Assembly (NCBI GenBank): GCA_017648425.1
Contig: JAGCJD010000230.1
Location: 1 to 7,552, forward strand
Origin: Clostridia bacterium
GTDB lineage: Bacteria > Bacillota > Clostridia > Oscillospirales > CAG-272
Direction: 5' to 3'
Length of the DNA stretch: 7,552 bases
Part shown: positions 1 to 5,956 of the stretch, piece by piece
Layout of the letters: each line of letters starts with the position of its first letter
Numbering within the stretch: the first letter of the stretch is position 1
The notes under the pieces: generated by a model
Seen by the model: only the letters and a program-made list of their open reading frames with translations
Database searches by the model: none
Told to the model about the DNA's origin: nothing
Translations under genes and position numbers: made by a program

Positions 1-311
1 AAATGAAAAATTTGTACAAAATTAACAAAAAAATTGTGCTTTTTCGATAGAGTAAATTTCTTGAAATAAATTCCGTGTGTAAAAATAAATTACTCATTTT
101 TTGCAGAAAATCAAACAGCAAAACGAGTGTAGTTATTTTTAACAAAAATGCGTGTTTTGCGGCAAAAAAACCCCCATAATAGGTAAATATGATTTACCTT
201 GTTGTAAACGAGGCTGTTTATTACAGAAAAAGTGACGATTTTTATGTGAAATCAAAAAAGTTGAGCGCGAATTTTTGAGGCGCTTTCTGAGTGCCTGACG
301 CAAATCATTCC
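1..311. other. AT-rich intergenic region, no gene seen
   Basis: No reading frame here looks like a protein gene. The stretch is rich in A and T runs and in low-complexity inverted repeats. One is a nested hairpin at 118-160, where GCAAAAC (118-124) pairs with GTTTTGC (154-160) around an inner ATTTTT/AAAAAT stem at 135-149. Cleaner symmetric repeats at 181-199 and 203-225 are described separately. No end of an upstream gene can be identified, and no hairpin is followed by a convincing T-run, so a terminator for a left-hand neighbour is not established. The likely role is upstream regulatory and spacer DNA for the operon that starts near 346. Confidence 0.6.
181..199. repeat. Perfect 8-bp inverted repeat, possible operator
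   Basis: AGGTAAAT (181-188) and ATTTACCT (192-199) are exact reverse complements separated by ATG. The 19-bp dyad sits about 113 bp upstream of the -35 hexamer of the operon promoter. Such a short symmetric site could bind a dimeric regulator. As RNA it would be a hairpin, but it is followed only by TTGTTG, which is weak for a terminator. Its regulator and function are unknown. The repeat itself is directly visible; the operator role is inference. Confidence 0.4.
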
Positions 312-340
312 TTGACTTTTTCTTATATATATGGTAATAT
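312..340 (+). promoter_or_regulatory. Sigma-A-type promoter of the transporter operon
   Basis: A -35 box TTGACT (312-317) is separated by exactly 17 bp from a -10 box TAATAT (335-340). A TGG at 332-334 gives the extended -10 arrangement (TGn before the hexamer). Transcription should begin around 344-348, leaving an untranslated leader of roughly 280 nucleotides before the ATG at 627. This is the best promoter candidate in the window and the only one placed sensibly for the first gene. No second convincing promoter was seen between the genes, so all four probably share this transcript. Confidence 0.75.
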
Positions 341-355
341 ATCAACGTGGATTTC

Positions 356-394
356 AACCTTTGCGGCGTTTTTTGGCGCCGTTAAAGTGTTTTT
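356..394 (+). terminator. Leader hairpin with U-tract, possible attenuator
   Basis: The core stem CGGCG (364-368) / CGCCG (377-381) closes a TTTTTTGG loop and extends through CTTT (359-362) / AAAG (384-387) with a small bulge. TGTTTTT follows at 388-394. This is the form of a short intrinsic terminator, which just after a transcription start would act as an attenuator. The U-tract is imperfect and the hairpin begins only about 10 nt into the transcript, so it may instead be a structural stem at the 5' end of the mRNA. The pairing is seen; termination is inference. Confidence 0.3.
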
Positions 395-445
395 AGCAAC
401 GCAATTTACCGGTGTGTTGCCTTTGAAGTAGTTAAGGTGTTGCCC

Positions 446-479
446 CGGCGCTTGCAAATGCCGATTTGCAAGTGTGCCG
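446..479 (+). repeat. Strong stem-loop in the leader
   Basis: CTTGCAAAT (451-459) and ATTTGCAAG (464-472) form a perfect 9-bp stem closed by a GCCG loop (460-463). CGGC (446-449) and GCCG (476-479) add four outer G-C pairs across a small internal loop (1 nt against 3 nt). This is the most stable-looking element of the leader. The loop GCCG has the same sequence as the outer 3' arm, so it could also pair with CGGC at 446-449. Confidence 0.55.
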
Positions 480-551
480 AGAGCCGCTTTGGAGCCTCGC
501 GTTCGTAATTTAATACTTGCGGGCGCATTACTGCAAAGAGAATCGGTTATG

Positions 552-567
552 CTGATGGCAACATCAG
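552..567 (+). repeat. GNRA-capped hairpin in the leader
   Basis: CTGATG (552-557) and CATCAG (562-567) pair perfectly around GCAA, a GNRA-type tetraloop common in structured RNAs and often used for tertiary docking. GGT (545-547) and ACC (568-570) can extend the stem across a 4-nt bulge. This supports the view that the leader is a folded RNA and not plain spacer. Confidence 0.5.
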
Positions 568-575
568 ACCTAAAT

Positions 576-600
576 GAAGGGTGAATTCCCAACGCCCTTC
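576..600 (+). repeat. Last leader stem-loop before the ribosome-binding site
   Basis: GAAGGG (576-581) pairs with CCCTTC (595-600), and one G-U and one G-C pair inside extend it to 8 bp around the loop at 584-592. It ends 12 nt before AGGAGG (613-618), so in this form it does not hide the ribosome-binding site. There is no T-run after it, which rules against a simple terminator. Confidence 0.45.
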
Positions 601-626
601 AAAACAAGAATCAGGAGGAATTTTTA

Positions 627-3600
627 ATGAGAAAGACGAAATTTCAAAGAATTACGGCTTTAATGCTTGCTTTGGTATTTCTGCTTTGCGGAGGCGCTGT
701 TTCGGCTGCTGCTGAAAGTGATTCTACAACAGATATTACTACAAGAGACATTAAGGATCTGCTTAATTTAATTTCGTACAACGAGTATGCCGCGTTGAAT
801 GTAGGTGTACCGCGAGCAGAGAGCGCAATCGTAATTGATGCGACAAAAAATTACACCTATGTAAACAAGGCCGGCGAGGTCTATACGGAGAATACTGCTA
901 TTCCCGAGGGTGTTGACAAGTCAAATGTCACCTATGTTGGTGAGTTTGAAGGTATCAATGCTTTGTATACACCCGCTAACGGTACTGTTACATGGAATGT
1001 CAGCGGCATCACAACGGCTACAATGTACAGCCTTGAAATAGAATATTACTCGATAGTTAATAAATCGGCGCCTATCGAGAGAATTTTCAAAATAAACGAT
1101 ACAGTTCCGTTCGCGGAGGCGCGTTCACTTTCGTTGACAAAAACATGGTCGAATGTTTATGATGACGGTAAGTTTGAACTCCCTGAGGGAGAAACGGCAC
1201 AGAGTTATATTGACGCTGCGGCAAGCGTTGGTATTTCTGCCAGAGAGAGCGTTGAAAACGGAAAGACCTATATCAAGTACACCATGCCCGAATATTGGAC
1301 AGCGGATGTGGCAACCCTTTTGGGTGGGTTTAATTCTGAGGGTGAGATCGATACCGACAAGGTAATACGCTTCTTTGAGAACGATATTGATAAAAACGAG
1401 ATCCGCGCGAGTCTTACACAGCATGCAAGATGGGGTACATACACATTCAAGGATGCAAACGGTTTCTCACAAGAAAGCTTCGAGTTTGTTTTAGCTCCTG
1501 ACGAGAAAACTGGTGAGGTCACAATATCTCTTGAAGGTGTAAGTGAGCCTGTTGTTATTTCCAAGATAAATCTTATTCCTCATGAAACACCCATGAGTTA
1601 CGAGAAATATCTTGAAATGTACGCTAATGAGCCTGCGGGCGAAGGAAGCATAAAGATTGAGGCTGAGTATTTCTCTGCAACCTCATCTCAGACGATATAT
1701 CCTATATCCGATACCACGAGCGCTGCAAGCTCGCCTGCTGCAACCAACAGAACCGTGCTTAACACGATCGGTGGAGAAAAGTGGCAGACATCGGGACAGT
1801 GGGTTGAGTACAAGTTCAAGGTAAACAGTAGCGGAATGTACTCGATAATGGCTAGATTTATGCAGTCGGTTCTTGACGGTATGTACACTTCGAGAATGCT
1901 TCTCATATACAGCGATGATACGCTTTCCGAGGGCGATAAGGGATATTATAACGGAGTTCCTTTTGAGGAAGCTGTTAATCTTCAATTTGACTACTCCTCT
2001 GATTGGCAGTCAGGAAAATTGAACGATGGCTCGCAGGAATTTGACCTTTATTTTGCTAAGGATGTTGTATATACGATCCGCTTTGAAGTTACGCTTGGTA
2101 ACATGGGTGATATCGTAAGACGAGTTGAAAAATCTCTCGTTTCGATAAACGCTGATTACCTTAATATAATAAAGCTGACCGGTACTGTACCCGATGAATA
2201 CCGTGACTACGGTTTCTCAAGAGTAATGCCAGACACCATGATAGATCTTATCCGTCAGGCTCGTGAGCTTAAAGCGGTTTCCGAGGAGATTGCAGAAATA
2301 GCAGGTGAAAAGAGCTCCACTACCGCAACGCTTGATAAGATAGTAAGAGTTCTTGACATGATGGGTAAGGACGAGGACGAGGTTGCAAAGAACCTCGAAC
2401 AGCTCAAAACCTACATCGGTACGCTTGGAACTTGGGTAAGTACCGCAAAAACTCAGCCTCTCACGCTTGACTACATTGTAGTACAGAGCGCGGCTGACGA
2501 AACAGTTCCAAAGGCTAAGGCAGGCTTCTTTGAAGCGCTTTGGTATGAGCTTTCAGGATTTATACAGAGCTTTTTCCGTAACTACGACCGTATGGGAGCG
2601 ATGGTAGATACGGAGGATATAGAAACCGTTGAGGTATGGCTCGCATATGGACGCGACCAATCTCAGGTAGTTCGTTCGCTTATCAACAGTGACTTTACAC
2701 CTAATTCGGGAATAGTCGTTGACCTTAAGCTTGTCGTTGGCGGTACATTGCTGCCCTCGATACTTTCGGGAAATGGACCTGATGTATATATAGGTGTAGG
2801 TCAGGGCGATGTTATCAACTACGCGATACGCGGAGCTTTGATGAATATAGAGCATCTTGAGGGATTTGATGACGCATGTGCCGACTTTAATGAGGCGGCA
2901 ATGATAGTTCTCGGAATTGAAGATGCCGATAAGAACTTCCACTACTACGGATTGCCCGAAACACAAGGATTTAGTATGATGTTCGTTCGTGAGGACATTT
3001 TGGCTGACCTTGACATCGATATTCCTAGAACATGGGAGGACCTTAAAGAAGCAGTTCCTGTTCTTCAAGCGAACAACATGGAAATAGGTATGCCTAGGGA
3101 TTCCAACATATTCTTGTACCAGAGCGGCGGTGAGCTTTTCGCTGACGAGGGAATGAGAATAAACCTTGATTCCAATGTAGCGCTTGATTCGTTTAATACC
3201 ATGTGTGAAATGTTCACCATGTATTCGTTCCCGATAGCCTATGACTTTGCTAACCGTTTCAGAACAGGTGAAATGCCCATAGGAATTGCGGATTATACAG
3301 GCGCGTACAACCAGCTTAAAGTATTTGCGACCGAGATAGAGGGATTGTGGGGCTTCTACCCGCTGCCCGGTATTGCTGACGAGGAAGGAAACATAAATAA
3401 TGTTGCCGTTTCCGGAGTAAGCGCAATATGTATGATAAACGGTTGCGATGATGTTGAGGGCGCTTGGGAATTTATGAAGTGGCATGTTGATGATCAGTGC
3501 CAGATCGAATATTCCAACGAAATGGTTGCAATACTTGGCCCTTCTGCAAAGCACCCGACAGCTAATATGTCGGCGCTTGCAAGCTTGCCTTGGACAGCAG

Positions 3601-4079
3601 ATGAATATGAGCAGATCTCGTTGCAGTTCAACAGCCTTGCATCAATTCCTAACTACCCCGGCGCATATATTATAGGACGTTACACGGGCTTTGCATTCTT
3701 GGCAGCTTATAACGAAAAGGCAGACCCCGTAACCGAGATTCAAAGCTACATTAAAATTATAAATGCGGAAATAACTCACAAGCGTGAGGAATTTGGACTT
3801 GAAACATTGAAGGATGGTCAAACGCTTGCAGAAAAGAGAATGGAAGAAGCAGAAGAAAAACTCTTGGAAGCACGCGAGTCTTCAGCATACAGCTCTGCAT
3901 ATGATGATGCTTATAATAATATTGTAAGAATCATCGCTGGTTACAGTACAAAAGATTATGCTTCAATTCGTGCATTGGCTGATAAGCTTGAGTCGCTGAA
4001 CGCAGATCTCTTCGGAGCTGCTGTGTCCGATCTCAGAAGCGCGGCAAACGCACTTGAATCGTACGAAGCATATAAATAA
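627..4079 (+). CDS. Giant multi-module extracellular sugar-binding protein of an ABC importer
   Basis: This 1150-residue protein should capture a carbohydrate outside the cell and deliver it to the two permeases encoded downstream. AGGAGG at 613-618 fixes the start. Residues 1-29 form a signal peptide with a probable AxA-type cleavage near 29; Cys21 lies in FLLCGG, which is not a proper lipobox. Residues about 103-318 and 342-520 are beta-rich and resemble carbohydrate-binding jelly-rolls (IEAEYF at 344-349, GQWVEYKFKV at 390-399). A helical segment at 531-605 is followed by a further strand, PLTLDYIVV (611-619). The solute-binding fold (SBP_bac_1-like) covers about 666-1060, with GGTLLPSILSGNGPDVYIG (705-723), GLPETQGFS (775-783) and PLPG (912-915). 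Residues 1063-1150 are a charged helical tail. The usual length for the family is 400-550 residues, so over half of this protein is additional. Solute binding is secure; the beta-module class and the substrate are inferred or unknown. Confidence 0.9.
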   Translation: MRKTKFQRITALMLALVFLLCGGAVSAAAESDSTTDITTRDIKDLLNLISYNEYAALNVGVPRAESAIVIDATKNYTYVNKAGEVYTENTAIPEGVDKSNVTYVGEFEGINALYTPANGTVTWNVSGITTATMYSLEIEYYSIVNKSAPIERIFKINDTVPFAEARSLSLTKTWSNVYDDGKFELPEGETAQSYIDAAASVGISARESVENGKTYIKYTMPEYWTADVATLLGGFNSEGEIDTDKVIRFFENDIDKNEIRASLTQHARWGTYTFKDANGFSQESFEFVLAPDEKTGEVTISLEGVSEPVVISKINLIPHETPMSYEKYLEMYANEPAGEGSIKIEAEYFSATSSQTIYPISDTTSAASSPAATNRTVLNTIGGEKWQTSGQWVEYKFKVNSSGMYSIMARFMQSVLDGMYTSRMLLIYSDDTLSEGDKGYYNGVPFEEAVNLQFDYSSDWQSGKLNDGSQEFDLYFAKDVVYTIRFEVTLGNMGDIVRRVEKSLVSINADYLNIIKLTGTVPDEYRDYGFSRVMPDTMIDLIRQARELKAVSEEIAEIAGEKSSTTATLDKIVRVLDMMGKDEDEVAKNLEQLKTYIGTLGTWVSTAKTQPLTLDYIVVQSAADETVPKAKAGFFEALWYELSGFIQSFFRNYDRMGAMVDTEDIETVEVWLAYGRDQSQVVRSLINSDFTPNSGIVVDLKLVVGGTLLPSILSGNGPDVYIGVGQGDVINYAIRGALMNIEHLEGFDDACADFNEAAMIVLGIEDADKNFHYYGLPETQGFSMMFVREDILADLDIDIPRTWEDLKEAVPVLQANNMEIGMPRDSNIFLYQSGGELFADEGMRINLDSNVALDSFNTMCEMFTMYSFPIAYDFANRFRTGEMPIGIADYTGAYNQLKVFATEIEGLWGFYPLPGIADEEGNINNVAVSGVSAICMINGCDDVEGAWEFMKWHVDDQCQIEYSNEMVAILGPSAKHPTANMSALASLPWTADEYEQISLQFNSLASIPNYPGAYIIGRYTGFAFLAAYNEKADPVTEIQSYIKIINAEITHKREEFGLETLKDGQTLAEKRMEEAEEKLLEARESSAYSSAYDDAYNNIVRIIAGYSTKDYASIRALADKLESLNADLFGAAVSDLRSAANALESYEAYK

Positions 4080-4102
4080 TTAATGTAGAAAAATCTAATT
4101 AA
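4080..4102 (+). repeat. Stem-loop between binding-protein and permease genes
   Basis: TTAAT (4080-4084) plus TAGA (4086-4089) pair with TCTA (4094-4097) plus ATTAA (4098-4102), giving 9 pairs with one bulged G and an AAAA loop. It begins directly after the stop codon of the binding-protein gene and touches the permease ribosome-binding site AAGGAG (4101-4106). Only one pair is G-C, so stability is low. Hairpins at this place in sugar-transport operons often protect the upstream message and lower permease output. Whether this one does is inference. Confidence 0.4.
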
Positions 4103-4116
4103 GGAGATAGAAGTAC

Positions 4117-5067
4117 ATGTCACAAAAAACGGCAGAGAAAAAAGCTGTGTCACGCAAAGATATGACCAAAGCACAGTGGACATGGAAAGAAATGAAGCGA
4201 AATAAGGTAGCTTACATAATGGTAGCGCCATTTATGATTATATTTACCTGTTTTACAATTCTTCCTGTTGTGCTTTCAATGCTGATAAGCTTTACAGATT
4301 TTAATATGCTTCAGATGCCGAATATTGTCTGGCTCGACAACTATGTAAGATTGTTCCTCGACGACGACATATTCCTTATCGCGGCAAAGAATACATTTAT
4401 ATTCGCGGCTATCGTTGGACCTGCATCATACCTTATGTCACTTATGGTTGCGTGGTTTATCAACGAGCTTTCACCGAGAATCAGAGCTATCGTAACTTTG
4501 ATTTTCTACGCTCCCTCAATTTCAGGACAGGTATACCTTGTATGGGGTACACTCTTCTCGGGTGACGCCTATGGTTGGGCAAACGCAATGCTCCTCAAAT
4601 TGGGAATGATAACAGCGCCTATCCAGTTTTTCAGTGATGCTGACTGGGTAATGCCTCTTTGTATAGTAGTTGCTATATGGACATCTCTCGGAACCTCTTT
4701 CCTTTCGTTTATCGCGGGATTGCAGGGTATTGATAAGGCTCAGTTTGAGGCAGGCGCGGTTGACGGTATCAAGAACAGATGGCAGGAGCTTTGGTACATA
4801 ACGCTTCCTAACATGAAGCCTCAGCTCATGTTCGGTGCGGTTATGTCCATAACAGGATCCTTCGGATTCGGCGGTGTTGTTACAGCGCTTTGCGGATTCC
4901 CGTCAGTTGACTATGCAGCGCACACAATAGTGCACCACCTTGAAGACTATGGTGGAGCGCGTTATGAAATAGGTTACTCGTCAACGATAGCGGTAATACT
5001 GTTCGTAATAATGATCGGCGCTAACGCATTGGTTAAGAAATTGATTTCTAAGGTAGGAGGATCGTGA
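4117..5067 (+). CDS. Sugar ABC transporter permease, MalF-like
   Basis: This 316-residue inner permease subunit of a CUT1-family (MalFG-type) carbohydrate importer forms half of the membrane channel. A positively charged N-terminus precedes six hydrophobic segments, roughly at 31-59, 91-114, 122-144, 177-201, 232-252 and 287-308. Between the fourth and fifth lies the EAA loop, EAGAVDGIKN at 211-220 continuing to ITLP at 228-231, which docks on the ATPase subunit. The length is typical for members without the extra MalF periplasmic domain. The start follows AAGGAG (4101-4106), 37 bases after the binding-protein stop codon. The final codons carry the ribosome-binding site of the next permease, so the two are probably translationally coupled. 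The substrate cannot be told from the permease. Confidence 0.93.
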   Translation: MSQKTAEKKAVSRKDMTKAQWTWKEMKRNKVAYIMVAPFMIIFTCFTILPVVLSMLISFTDFNMLQMPNIVWLDNYVRLFLDDDIFLIAAKNTFIFAAIVGPASYLMSLMVAWFINELSPRIRAIVTLIFYAPSISGQVYLVWGTLFSGDAYGWANAMLLKLGMITAPIQFFSDADWVMPLCIVVAIWTSLGTSFLSFIAGLQGIDKAQFEAGAVDGIKNRWQELWYITLPNMKPQLMFGAVMSITGSFGFGGVVTALCGFPSVDYAAHTIVHHLEDYGGARYEIGYSSTIAVILFVIMIGANALVKKLISKVGGS

Positions 5068-5068
5068 T

Positions 5069-5941
5069 ATGGCAAAGCTGAGAACAAGAAAACATAAAGT
5101 CGTACTTGCACGATCCCGCGGCGGTGACGCAGGAATCACCGTTATGCTTACATTGATGGGAATATTCATGTTTATTCCTATGTATTACACTGTCATTCAA
5201 TCGCTCAAACCTCTTGACGAGCTTTGGATGTTCCCCCCTCGCTTTTATGTTTCCAATCCTACGGGTAAAAACTTTACAGACCTTTTCACCCTTATGAGTG
5301 GAAGCCGCGTACCTTTTTCAAGATACATATTCAACACTGTGTTTACTTCGATTGCAGGAACGGCAGGACACCTTTTCGTAGCGTCCTTGGCGGCATATGC
5401 AATGTCGAGAATACAGTTCCCTGGTGGAAAGGGAATGTTTACTATCGTAAGAACATCACTTATGTTCCATTCGACAGTAACGGCAATTACAAGCTTTATT
5501 CTTATGAGCGCGTTGAATTTGGTTGATACCTACTGGGCTATCATAATTCCCGCGTGGGGCTCAACGCTTGGATTGTACCTTATGAAGCAGTTCATGGATA
5601 CCAATGTTACAGGAGCTGTTTTGGAAAGTGCAAGACTTGACGGCGCGAGTGAGCTTAAAATATTCTGGACGATAGCAATGCCAATGGTTAAGCCTGCATG
5701 GCTGACGCTTATCATTTATTCGTTCCAGGGACTTTGGAACCAAGGTGGATCAGTTTATATTTACTCCGAGCAGCTCAAATCTATCAACTACGCGATAGGT
5801 CAGATCACTGCGGGAGGAATCAAGCGTGCCGGCGCGAGTGCAGCGGCAACGGTTATAATGATGCTTGTTCCTATCTCGGTATTCGTTGTTACTCAGTCCA
5901 ACATTATTGAAACGATGGGCTCGAGTGGTATGAAAGACTAA
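5069..5941 (+). CDS. Sugar ABC transporter permease, MalG-like
   Basis: This 290-residue second permease pairs with the product of the preceding gene to form the transmembrane channel. Six hydrophobic segments are visible at about 21-44, 86-112, 124-147, 152-173, 207-223 and 258-280. The MalG-type signature SLKPLDELW (45-53) follows the first helix. The EAA loop ESARLDGASELKIF (186-199) runs on to MPMVKP (204-209). AGGAGG at 5055-5060 lies inside the end of the upstream gene, and only one base separates the upstream stop codon from this ATG. That tight join points to coupled translation and equal amounts of the two subunits. The length is normal for the family. No ATP-binding subunit follows within the window. 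Confidence 0.93.
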   Translation: MAKLRTRKHKVVLARSRGGDAGITVMLTLMGIFMFIPMYYTVIQSLKPLDELWMFPPRFYVSNPTGKNFTDLFTLMSGSRVPFSRYIFNTVFTSIAGTAGHLFVASLAAYAMSRIQFPGGKGMFTIVRTSLMFHSTVTAITSFILMSALNLVDTYWAIIIPAWGSTLGLYLMKQFMDTNVTGAVLESARLDGASELKIFWTIAMPMVKPAWLTLIIYSFQGLWNQGGSVYIYSEQLKSINYAIGQITAGGIKRAGASAAATVIMMLVPISVFVVTQSNIIETMGSSGMKD

Positions 5942-5956
5942 TTACAGGAGGAGACT

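Larger units (their letters stand above)
347..626 (+). promoter_or_regulatory. Long structured 5' leader, possible cis-regulatory RNA
   Basis: About 280 nt separate the predicted transcription start from the first start codon. The segment is visibly richer in G and C than the DNA before it and folds by eye into successive hairpins: 356-391, 396-420 (GCAACGCA/TGTGTTGC, 8 pairs including one G-U), 446-479, 478-499 (CGAG/CTCG base), 552-567 with a GCAA tetraloop, and 576-600. It ends in a strong AGGAGG (613-618), 8 nt before the ATG. Length and stem density exceed what translation alone needs, which suggests a riboswitch, an attenuator or a protein-binding leader. It does not match any riboswitch consensus that I recall, so its class is left open. 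Confidence 0.5.

Noticed and set aside
118..160. Nested hairpin as a terminator of an upstream gene
   Set aside because: No T-run follows on the + strand and no upstream coding end is visible. A/T-rich pairing of this kind is common by chance here.
139..357. 72-residue open frame on the minus strand
   Set aside because: It lies in low-complexity AT-rich DNA across the promoter and its composition reflects A/T runs, so it is not a credible gene.
323..592. 89-residue open frame on the minus strand in the leader
   Set aside because: It would start at a TTG without a clear ribosome-binding site, runs against the strong promoter and leader, and has no recognisable family.
576..600. Stem-loop as a terminator or ribosome-binding-site sequestering element
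   Set aside because: It is followed by an A-rich stretch and not by T residues, and AGGAGG lies 12 nt beyond the stem, so neither role fits by itself.
347..626. Known riboswitch classes (c-di-GMP, c-di-AMP, cobalamin, THF, T-box)
   Set aside because: Fragments such as GGGTGAATTCCC and GACCTAAA recall short conserved pieces of some classes, but the order and the core motifs do not match any of them.
678..700. Lipobox around Cys21 of the binding protein
   Set aside because: The residues before the Cys are F-L-L; a lipobox needs a small residue (G, A or S) directly before the Cys. A signal-peptidase I site fits better.
2553..3554. 333-residue open frame on the minus strand
   Set aside because: It is fully antisense to the solute-binding domain of the 1150-residue protein, has no recognisable domain, and has an irregular composition typical of a shadow frame.
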